From Cyathus striatus (taxonomy: Eukaryota; Basidiomycota; Agaricomycetes; Agaricales; Nidulariaceae), in assembly GCA_025738555.1 (NCBI GenBank), contig JAOVFP010000006.1, positions 1,860,001 through 1,924,000 on the forward strand: a stretch of 64,000 nucleotides of DNA, in the 5' to 3' direction. Every line of letters begins with the position of its first letter. Positions within the stretch are counted from its first letter, which is position 1. The notes under the pieces were generated by a model. The model searched no databases. It saw only the letters and a list, made by a program, of their open reading frames with translations, and was not told the DNA's origin. A program made the position numbers and the translations under genes. Of this stretch, positions 23,780 through 33,680 are shown piece after piece.

Positions 23780-26000
23780 CGTAGTAGATGTGAAAGGTTG
23801 AAGTAGTCGAGTGCTTGTAAGGTGCTTGTGAGGCTCTTAGAGTTCCAACAACGTTGAAAAGCTAAGGATTTAGCAGCGAAATTCCACGACCTTTATACTG
23901 TTGAGCTTAGAGTCATAGTATTTTTAGCAATAAAGGAGGTTGTTGTTCATTCCCTTGAGGAACAACCCAAGAAACTTGGCAATAGCATAAAGCAGTACTT
24001 TCTTTTCGCGCAGCAAGAGGGTGGAAATAGATTGCCAAGGAGTTGTAGCGATACGAACGTCAGACAGATTGAAACCGATCAGGCGTTATGTTAAAGAGGA
24101 CCGGTTGTGGGTCGCCCGGTATTAGGCTAGAGAGGTCAATGTTGTCAAGTTCAGCGGGACGCAAGATCGAGAATCCAGTTACCAGCTACCCCATTACAGT
24201 GAGGCACCGGCGATCCATTTGTATTGAGATCTCTTCATAACTGCGCGAATTTCAGTCGAGCACACGGTAGTCAACCATACTTACCGTACAATAGTTGGAT
24301 TGCATGGATCACGGAAAGAACGATGGTGAAAAAGGTGACAATCACAGCTTGGCTGCGGATACTGCGGATTGGGAATATCAATCCTTTGAAGGCGCATTTG
24401 ACGACAATGTTTCCCATGAGAGAGTCGGGCGCGTAGAACCCACTTTAAACGACCGACAACGATCCTCACGCCAAGTACAACCTGAACTCGAAATAATGCC
24501 TCGCTCCAGATATCCGAGGCAAATTGAAAAGTGTCAAAGAGCAACGAGTTCGATATGAATGCCGTGTAGCTGGGAGTCGTGATGTTAAGCAATTCGTTTG
24601 ACTTATGCCCTAGAGCGGGGCGGCCTCCCGCTCTACCGAATTTAAGGAGAGTAAGTCAATTTAATTCTTCGCAATTCTTTCGAGATGTCAGGAGAAGTTC
24701 AAATTGATCGAGGCAGTAGATATCACTGCTAAAATAGCCTGTTTAGATCGATAGAAGCGTCTGAAGGCTTCGGGCGAATCCTGGAGAGGAACATCGGATA
24801 TAAGCACAAAAATAACACAGTTCGAGGAATGATATGTGCCAGACGTAATGCCAAGGGTTTGGATGAGAAAAAAGTATTGTACGAAACAATGGTCGGTGAA
24901 TGATGTTTTCATCCCAAACCCATGGGATAGGCGGAATCTCCAGGTGTTGGGAGATGGTGGTTACATTATTCCCAGGATCGTGTCATATTTAATACTCTAA
25001 AGAGAGTGTATCAAGTAGCCTACAAGCGCAGAGGTATTATTTAAGTCATTATGGCACACGAGAAATCGTAACTTGACGCACAGGAATGAATCAGAATGAT
25101 TCGTTGGTTTCACTCCAAAGACCAAAGGTAAATAGCCCAGCCTCTCCACAGTATCGGTAATCACGGAGCCGTACTTCTGGGAGTTGTAAAATAGGATCGT
25201 AATGTTCAGTATGCTTCGACGTGTTAAAAATCTGCATAGCTAGTGCTTATTTTTCATACACCAGAGAAACAGAGCCATGGTAAGGTATATACGGAGGAGG
25301 ATGTAGACCATAAGTTATATGGCATTACATAACTAGCAACTGGTTGCACTCGAAGTTTTTCACGTTCAGGCTCCATGAAAGTGCAAAGAGGAGTTCGAGA
25401 GTCGAGCTTTGATGCATTGATGGTCAAAGTAAGGGAGGGTCACCGGTCCGGCTTGCATCTAGCATTGCCGGATATAAGAGAGCCGGAATACGCCGATCAT
25501 CTCATCGCTCAACGTAATTGCGTCAAAATTGCGTTCAACACAAGTTCAACAACCGTGTACGACTCAACCTTGAGTCAACCACGACTTGGCTTTGGCTAGA
25601 CTGAATTTCAGACTTACTTATCTTTATTTTTTTGCGCTACTTACCGGAAACGCTATGTAGGCATTTTTCTTTTATATGCTAAATAGTAAACAGGATACTA
25701 ATCGAACTCCCATCGAACGGGCATTAAGTAGCTGCCAAGTAATGTATATACGAGAAGAGGTAGTAGTAATAAGTATAAATTAAATAACTTGCCCAAGAGT
25801 TAGTACTGATTTGTAGCTTTGATAATACAAGTTTATACGTTACTTCAACCAAACTTCAACGTTACTTAACCGGAGGTTCACAAAGTTTTAAACATATTAT
25901 GGCTTGAAAGAGGCATCGTAGCACTCACTGCCTCTCGAATTGTGTTTGACTTCGACGATATGCTACGATGAAACTTGGAGGCCCGACCACAATGGAAGGT
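23780..26000. other. Intergenic, gene-poor
   Basis: The promoter of the repeat protein is at 23780-24000, with a TATA-like TTTATA near 23892. Minus-strand frames at 24281-24592 and 24688-24912 look partly hydrophobic, but I cannot join them into a recognisable protein. No other feature seen. Confidence 0.4.
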
Positions 26001-28787
26001 TCAACAGGCATCTACGAGCCTGTTCTTAGGCCACACTTGTCCGGCTTGTTCCCAAGTGGTGATATTAGGATTGGTATAAACCTCTTTGTATCTAAGATTG
26101 AGCGCCAACCGAGTTAGAGAAGGTCAATACATAACGTGATATTGGCAGCTTACGCTTCAATATACGTTGTCGTTGGGAAGTTCTCGGGGTCGCACCCAAC
26201 ATTGATGGATTCCTTAGGTTGGTATACACGTATATAGTCAATGCTCATGGTAGCGGGGAAAATGAGATTTTCAAAATCGATGTCCCCAAAGCTGTGGGAT
26301 ATCCCAAGGTTGACAATAATATACTACACAATACCCAACATCAACAGCTGGCCGTTGAAATATGATTCAGGACGCACCATAGGTTCCTGAGATATTGGAC
26401 GCCCCTGGATGTTTGTTTCGGTGTCTCCTCCTAATGCTGACGCGAAAAGAGTCCAAGATACCTTGTTATCATTTGCCCAGGTTACGTAGCCGTCGTCAAA
26501 TCTTGCAGGAGAACAAAGGTTAGATGGAGGATGCCAGTGCTCTCTCTCAGGCTACGCACCCAGGTTTGTACTCGAAAGCATGTGTTGAGTAGCACCCCAA
26601 ATTGAGCTCATAACAGTCTTGGTTGGTCTTTTGTAAGCCACTGACCGTTTGTTGGAAGACGCCTGAGCAATAGTTGCAGCAACCTATAATAATGAAGCTT
26701 AAATGTGCGTACCGCCTTTGAAGGAGTTCAGATGCGCATCGTCGTAGAATATAGCATTTGATGTATCATTCGGAATTTTATAGCGAGCCTACGCCATGAT
26801 GAAAGTTGTTCAGTAAATAGAAAAGGGAATAGACTGACGTTAAATGGTGCAGTCTGTACAGACATGGATACCTTTCAAATAAAGTGGCCATGAGCGAGCC
26901 AAGCTTAACCATGAACGCATGACTTACATCTCCTAGTCCATCGGTAACAATTGCTTCAAATACATCGATCTCTGGAGCTGCCCGACCGACGTAGGTACCA
27001 TCCTGGTGTTTTGGACCGGGATGTGATTCCCCGTCACATGTGCAAGCCGCTGTTCACTCTTTGAGTTCTGGCGAAGCCTGTAAATAGCTGTAAAAACTTA
27101 CACAACCGTTGTCCTGGTAAGAAAGACTGCCAGAAGTTAGTTCCGAGAAGGATATAGTCTCTACGTAAGGGCAACGCACAAGAACGCCATCGAATTGTGG
27201 GTCGCCGCCAGTTAACGCCGCCTCCGGTGAGTTTGGATCATTCGGGTCTGTTTGATTTGCAACAGTTCCAACGTCACAGGAATCATATGAATAAGGCCAC
27301 TGTAGGGATTTTTAGAATAATTTCCACCATAGCCATTCATATTCGTACCATCCCCTCCAGCGATCCACCAAAGCCAGCACGCCCTGTCAGTTGACCAGAT
27401 TCAGAATATTTGTATTTGCAAGATGGTTAGAACTCACCTAAATTTCCCATAGTCCACCTATGCGAGGATTACCAGCAAGTACAAGGTGAGTGATAAAGGT
27501 ACTTACACCGCAGGCCAGAAACCACTAGATCATAATAATAGCGGTTTGAACAGAAGCCCATAGTTCAGTGAATCAACGCATACCTAATGTTAGAAGAGCC
27601 AGGCAATGTCACAGAAGCTGGTTATGGGAAATGAAATTAGTTAAATAAGGAAATCGAGAAGCGGCGATATGTACCTTCCAGGATGCCACCGGTAAAACAA
27701 AACTTGTTCCTGTAAGATTTATTATCGGAGGTGTGTTAACAATAGCAGCCTTGAGCTTGACTGACCATGTCTGAAGCTATATGAAGTGTAAATAAAGAGC
27801 GACAGGATAGCAATACATGCAGTAGCCCTCACCATCGCAGAACGATATGATAGACCATGATTGTCGTCTGGATTTGCCTTATCCACAACAATCTTTAGGG
27901 CTCCTCCTTGCGTGGTTGCTGTAAAAGCTTGCATATTAAAAAAGGCCACGATGGAGCCATCGAGTATTTAATAATATACCTTGACTTGGATCATACCATT
28001 CTAAATTCTGTGTTGCCCAATAATGCAAGTCAACAGTTTCCCAATATGGATCATCTCCGGGATAAAAGGTGCGTCCGTCTTCGTTGAACTCGTCGGAAAA
28101 TACCAAAACCAGCTCATCATTAGGGTCCGTGTAAGACGTCTTTGTGTAAGCTTCTTGAGGTGTATCGCGATCAATGAGACCGAAATTCCCTGGTATATCA
28201 GCAATCTGGCCTGTAGCGTTGATCCCGCCGAGCCCAAACCCGCCTTGATTTGTCATTTTTGGTCGTAGAAAATGCATAGAAATGGGGTATCCTAAAGAAA
28301 TGGTTATAAGATTAGAGTACCATGTGCACATTCTCTGACACTTACCTGCGCTATTGTACGACCACAGAGTAAGCGTAAATTTGCGTTTTTATCAGGATAA
28401 CATTTCACTTACAACAACAATAAAATTACAGCAATTAATAGAAAGAGGCACCCCAAGTTCGCGAACCCGCGCGGCGTAAGAATCGATCCTCGCTGATCGT
28501 TTTTTCTATCCCTTGTGGATCGGGGTTATGAAGAATATCGTCTTCCTCTGGTATGTCCATATACAGTGGTAGGCCCCATGTTTTTGGAGAATGTGATAAC
28601 GAATACTGGGGACAGCCGTCAAGAAGATTCTGAGTGCGAATAAAATTGAAGCACCTTTTCCGAAATGGAATTCTACAGTGGGCTGTAAGTCTTCTGTATA
28701 GCGATAGTATTGGAAAATTCCTACTGCAATGGAGCTTTGAGAAGACCTTGGATCTTGGGGAATAATTAGGTGAGGATGCTTGTCCAT
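26001..28787 (-). CDS. SKN1: SKN1/KRE6-type beta-glucan synthesis protein (GH16-like)
   Basis: A type II membrane protein of the secretory pathway, needed for beta-1,6-glucan assembly in yeast. A cytosolic part (EEDDILHNPDP) comes before one membrane segment (NLGCLFLLIAVILLL). The lumenal GH16-like domain has FSDEFNEDGRTFYPGDDPYW, SGFWPAV-WTMGNLGRAGFGG, WPYSYDSCDVGT and the active-site pattern PEIDVFEA. A family ending (NPNITTWEQAGQVWPKNRL, then VDAC) sits on its own last exon. At least 14 short introns were needed, and all but one region splice in frame. The exception is a T6 run at 28500-28505, where the frame breaks between HNPDPQGIEK and DQRGSILTPRGFANLGC; one more base in the run would restore it. 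The first exon (MDKHPHLIIPQDPRSSQSS) is tentative and shorter than usual for the family. Confidence 0.85.
28346..28350 (-). other. Predicted 5-nt microexon of the SKN1 gene
   Basis: The exon reads CGCAG, flanked by ...ACAATAG and GTAAGTG. It joins a codon-split TT to GA and so creates F-A-G-Y-P right after the membrane helix, the residues usual at that place in this family. Skipping it puts the next exon out of frame. Confidence 0.65.
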
Positions 28788-30019
28788 TACTTAGTTTGCT
28801 TTGAGATAGGGTAATCTAACGAATGAATAAAATAGCGAATGTAGAGGAAATTGGGCCAGGATGTGATGCACGGTTTTTCAATTGTGATGACCCCATTTCA
28901 TTGCTTTGGAGATTAAATAATGCTGGTCTTTGTACAGGTAAAAATCCATCATTCAGCAACGACAGCTGTCCACTGAGGAAAGGTGCAGGTAGAAATGACA
29001 CTGAGTGCGCTAATCATAGATGAATCAGAATAGCCTTCAACCAAAAAATAAGTTCTTCGTGCAGTTTAATAGGAACTTGTCGAATGCCCAAGGAAAGCCA
29101 GCTGTTGGAGCGTCACAAATAGCTTACGTGGGTTTCGGACGCAACAAATGCCATCTATTGAGCAAGAGGACAAACTTTGCAGAATGAAACTTGAAGTTTA
29201 GACAGCCTGAGTTTAGACCATGCTCAAACCATGCCTCGCAACCTCGACGCTCGAGAGTCGAATCTCGACATCTCGACAGTTGTGTGATAACAGAAGTCCT
29301 TATGGGTTAGAACTACCAGTGCACCAGTGGGGTTACTAGTAAGCAGTGCTAGTGAAGTTTTGAAGTGATTAATGATTTCCATTCGATGACGGGCGCAGAC
29401 AGTGAGCGGCTGAAGTTAGCGGTTGGTTGTCAACGACCGTTCCGAACGCGGATGTCCGATTTCCGAAGTTATTGTAGTCGTGGGAATTTTTGTAGCGGAC
29501 GCCAACAGCGCCAACTTGAGTTCAGCAAGGTCAACTCAACGCAAACTCGGCGTTTTCTGTTTGGTTTCTGTTCCTCGAATTCCATGTCTCAAATTTGAAA
29601 TTTGAAATGACACTACTAAGCTGCGACTTTGAACTTGCCACGAACTCATGCACATAGCCTGGAGCCAAGTTTAACAACTATATAAGCACTGAGTGGACGT
29701 GTGAAGCTTGTGTGATTCTGAAGCGCGGAGTATTCTCGGGGAATTATTTAAAGTCCTGATCAGATCATCTTACCCCACAGAAGTACTTAGCGCTTTTATT
29801 GGCAACCTCGTCGAGTGGCGATTGGTGGCAAGTGACCTCAAAGAACTCAAATTCTCATGGTCGTTTTATGACTCATTCCCATATGCATTTAATCAATATA
29901 CATGTAAGTACCTGCGGTCCTTGCGTGACTTCTCTGGCCCTGTTTTTATCATGCTTGCAGTTCGTCGTACTCTAGCTTTATGCAAACGCCAGCCACTACT
30001 ACAATCACCCTCACAATGG
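28788..30019. other. Intergenic / 5' UTR region
   Basis: Divergent promoters of SKN1 and the DUF1479 gene. A probable 5' UTR intron (donor GTAAGT at 29904, acceptor GCAG near 29960) lies before the ATG at 30020. Other frames here show nothing recognisable. Confidence 0.45.
29679..29686 (+). promoter_or_regulatory. TATA box (TATATAAG)
   Basis: It lies 340 bp before the ATG of the DUF1479 gene. That distance fits a transcript with a leader containing the intron at about 29904-29960. Confidence 0.4.
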
Positions 30020-31800
30020 ATGGCTACTGCTGCTACCTCAACCAGACGGCTCCCAAAAGAAGAGGGTTCAATCGCTGATATATTTACTTCCCTCACTTCA
30101 GAGGAGCAGGCTATTCTACCAGACCGATTTGCCGTCCTCAAGAAGGGCTTATGGAAGGACACTCTGGTCGAGAGTTGGAGAGAGTTGCTGTTAGAGCTAG
30201 AAGTTGCAGCTGAAGAAGTGGCAAGTAGAGGCTCTGAAGTATGTTTCGTTGATCTTTATAAAGAGCCATGAAAGGCTGACATAGCTTATGCCAGATGATT
30301 CCGCGAGTAGCGTATAGGGATATACAAGAAGGCCTGTCTACAGCGAAGAGGGAAGAAATCAAGAAAGCAGGTTCGGTAATTGTGACTGGGGCTGTGTCGA
30401 GAGAAGTGAGACTGTATTTCTTAATCATAGTCACAATTACCTGACAGCTTTTGCAGGAAGCACTAGGGTGGAAACAAGCCATTAGGGATTACGCCGCTGC
30501 TAATGCTAGTCGAGTCAAAGGTACACGCACTTCTTCACTATTTTTCTCTAACACAACTTTCCTATTTACCACGACAGGTTTCCCGCCCGACAACATACAA
30601 GTCTTCGAAATCTACAACTCCAAAGCTCAAACACACGCCCGAACGCATCCAGGACTTATTAATACCCAACGATTTCTCCTTTCCCTGTGGCATGCGTCCA
30701 ATCCCGAAACGGAGATAAGTCTTAACACACCTATCTCCTACTACGACCGCCTTCGCATCCGCCAACCCGGCGATGCCAAGTTTGCACTCGGACCGCACGT
30801 AGATGGAGGTGCTCTTGAACGATGGGAAGACCCAGGATTCCGCAGCGTATTTGGCAAGATTCTCGAGGGTAGTAGCAGTTGGAAACAATTCGATCCCTAC
30901 GACGCCTCGCCACGGTTGAGCGCCAAACAGGATCTTTATAATACTTCGTGAGCTCTTCTTTTACCGTTCCTCCTATATATGGTGTCGATGTTGACCTATC
31001 GGTAGTAATCAATGTACAGTCTTCCGTCCATGGCAAGGCTGGACTTCTCTTTCATCGACAGGACAGAACGAAGGAACCCTCCGCCTTCTTCCAATGCTCT
31101 CACTCACGTCCACGTATATCATTCTCCGCCCTTTCTTCAAACCCCGCAATTCTCTATCGTCTTCTTTGAAATTCGAGGACTGGGAAGTAGATACGGAGAG
31201 TCTCGCTTTCCCGGGCAGTGCAATCGGCAAGACGCAGGAGTTGAATGAAAAGACTCACCCGCATCTTCAGCTTGACAAAACTATGACTTCCATTCCTAGG
31301 GTTGAGCCTGGGGACCAGGTTTACTGTGCGCATCATTCTCTCGCGTCAAAATTTAGTTGTATTCACTGTATTGTTAGGGCATTGCGACTGTGTTCATGCC
31401 GTTGAGGCCAAACACAGCGGCTCGGGCGATTCCTCCGTTCTATACATTCCCACTGTGCCTTTGACACTGAATAAGTGTGTTTCTTTTTTCGCTGCTCATA
31501 GGTCTAGTCTGACAGCTACTATTATAGTGCTAGTTATCTCAGGGATCAACGAGACAACTTTGTTGCTGGTCTTCCTCCGCCGTGAGTCGTCCGCACGTAC
31601 ACCTTAGTTAGATTCTAAAGTGCTACCTCGCTAGTGACTTTCCCGGTGGCGAGGGCGAATCTAAGTTCGTGGGTCGCGGGACGGTCAACGACATCAACTC
31701 ATTAGAAGGCAAGAAGATGCTCGGTTTCGAGAGATTCGAGTCGTCTACTGACGGATCGAAGCAATTTATTGATAAGGTCAATGACATGCTGTCTCTATAA
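30020..31800 (+). CDS. DUF1479 family protein (GIG1/YbiU-like, cupin-type oxygenase fold)
   Basis: The family includes bacterial YbiU and Candida GIG1 (GlcNAc-induced) and resembles iron/2-oxoglutarate oxygenases; the reaction is not established. The start MATAATSTRRLPKEEGSIAD is followed by spliced blocks RDIQEGLSTAKREEIKKAG, FPPDNIQVFEIYNSKAQ, NTPISYYDRLRIRQPGD and LGPHVDGGALERWEDP. Then come CTVFRPWQGWTSLS, EGTLRLLPML, VEPGDQVYWHCDCVHAVE and NFVAGLPPPDFPGGEGE. HVDGG (H-x-D) and the later HCDCVH are candidate metal ligands. Seven introns all restore frame: 30239-30293, 30405-30456, about 30522-30578, about 30949-30990, about 31336-31370, about 31473-31520 and 31599-31650. Length and ending (KVNDMLSL) fit a full protein. 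No targeting signal is evident. Confidence 0.85.
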
Positions 31801-31870
31801 CGTTCACAATACCACATCGATTTTGTTGTTGTAACTTGTACAAATGTTGTAAAGTATACTTGCACGAATA

Positions 31871-33164
31871 TCACTGTAAACTATGTAACTGCAAAAGACC
31901 TTTGTTATGCAACCTAGGTAGATAGCTCCCTATCAACGTCTTCAGTTCTTTCATTCGTTCTGGTCGTACACTCGGCGTTAAGTCACTTTCGGACCAACAC
32001 GAGTCACGGGAAAAGGTGAAATAGACTTTCTGCAACTGTGTGAAAGGCGGCTCGGACAGTAAGATATCTACACCTTCCCACTTGCACTGTAAAATTTCGG
32101 AGTAATCGCTGTCAAAATTGAGTTGGATGCCGATATCTTGTATTTCATTGACTATTCGTGCCTTTTGAAGAATTGTTTTGGCATCATCAAAGAAATAGTC
32201 ACGATTAAGGTCTGCCTGAACCACGACACTTTGTAAGTGAGGGATGGTACCAATGTCGATTTCGGATATCCAAGCATGCCCGTCTGAAGAACATAAAAAA
32301 TGGTGAGTACGATGCTTTAGATATATCATCCGATAATAATTTACCTATATCATCTTCCTCCCGGCCCGAACGTCCAAATTCAAGCGCAGTTATACTTAAA
32401 GAGGCTTTCGAGTTCATGAGTACATGAGCGATAATGGCGTTATCTTTGCACAATGAGTACACTTTTAATCTCTCCAATGCATACTCCTCTGATAATAGAA
32501 CATTTACCAACGGTACGCAGGAAAATAACATCATATTGCTAATTGTCAATGCTTTTAAAGCGTGAAGATTGGTTCTGGCAGGAAGAGGAGACTGGATTAA
32601 AGATGGGTCTTCGGAGAAATGGACATGATTAAGTTCAACGGTTCGAATATCTGTGAAAAATTTGGCATATGATGACGGAATACCAACCATCATACTAAGG
32701 CGCAGAGACTCGAGTGATGGTGACACAAAAAGCCTAGTCAGCGCACTTCTCAACTTCGGTGAGAAGTGTAACTTCCAGTCGTGGCACCCCAGTATCTGCT
32801 CCAGTTTAAACACCGTCACGTTCTTGAGCATGTTAATAACAGTGGGGAGGTGGCGCTCTTTAGCAAGGCGGGCGATATCATAGTAATTTTGCACTAAGTG
32901 AAATTCTTGAACGTAAAGAGCAAGCTCTGGGGTCGAGACGATTGTATCCAGAAATCGTCTAAAGCCATGCAACCCCCTATGTCCATCGTAGAAGGGCTTA
33001 TCTGTACTATGAAACATCAGCGTGTGGAAAAGGTGACGCTGCGAGTGCTTCGCGAAGCTTCGACATGTCAAGGCACAAGCCCTGAGAGAGGCATACCGAA
33101 CTTCGATATCTTGTAGAGGAATTTGGTCAATAATAAGATCGGCGATTTCTTGAGGTACTCGCAT
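31871..33164 (-). CDS. F-box-like/LRR protein
   Basis: The N-terminus reads VPQEIADLIIDQIPLQD, then ACALTCRSFAKHSQRHLFHT. This is the short F-box pattern usual in Agaricomycetes, placed at the very start of the protein. The body has irregular Leu-rich segments (PSLESLRLSMMVG, LHALKALTISNMML). One intron near 32291-32345 joins SGREEDDI to the second exon (AWISEIDIGTIPHLQSVVVQ), which ends LPRLHNKGLLQLHSLQ. It probably acts as an SCF adaptor with an unknown target. It is tail-to-tail with the DUF1479 gene, 70 bp apart. It is not a close copy of the two F-box genes at the start of the window. Confidence 0.75.
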
Positions 33165-33594
33165 TGCTCAGGCTGGCAAAATGAAACTGCAGTGAGTAGA
33201 ATTCCCCCTGTATAGTTTCCTTGATAAGGAATGAAATCAATTGCTAGACCATGTTGAATTACGGCGAGCCTGTGGAGAGCTCGATTAGCTTACCTTCACA
33301 ACTTTACCTGCATTCAGTTTTCTTGCAATTGTGGGTTTTATTCTGGACCAATAAACGTTTCAATCGTTTGTTGGATTTATAAAAGAATCGCAATGAATAT
33401 TGATCAGTGAAGCCCCCAGGCCTCACTGGCAGTGAGCAGTTGATGAGCAGGGAGCGATTCTTGAGCGATTCACAGCAGATTCACAGTAGAGCTGAGCATC
33501 CCGACATCAGCCGCTATAGCCTTCGAATTCAATAAAGCCAAAGAATTTGTTGCCTACAGGCTCGAAGGGCAATGGAGTTACATTCAGTTAGCAA

Positions 33595-33680
33595 CCTTCG
33601 ATAGCTCAGTTGGTAGAGCGTGGGACTGCAATGGTTAACCGTAAATCTCGAGGCCACTAGTTTGATCCTGGTTCGAAGGA
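33595..33680 (+). tRNA. tRNA with tRNA-Tyr body, intron, and apparent GCA anticodon (possibly decayed tRNA-Tyr)
   Basis: The acceptor stem is perfect (CCTTCGA with TCGAAGG, discriminator A), and the D arm TAGCTCAGTTGGTAGAGC is standard. Together they match eukaryotic tRNA-Tyr, including C1-G72. The anticodon arm reads GGGACTGCAATGGTTAACCGTAAATCTC. With the eukaryotic rule that introns sit between bases 37 and 38, the intron is 13 nt (TGGTTAACCGTAA) and the anticodon is GCA (Cys) instead of GTA. The T loop is TTTGATC rather than TTCGATT, and the T stem has a G-U pair. A TTTTT terminator follows near 33704. It may be a pseudogene. Confidence 0.7.

Noticed and set aside
24281..24912. Two minus-strand frames with hydrophobic stretches, possibly a membrane protein
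   Set aside because: No splice joins them into a recognisable topology, and no motif was identified.
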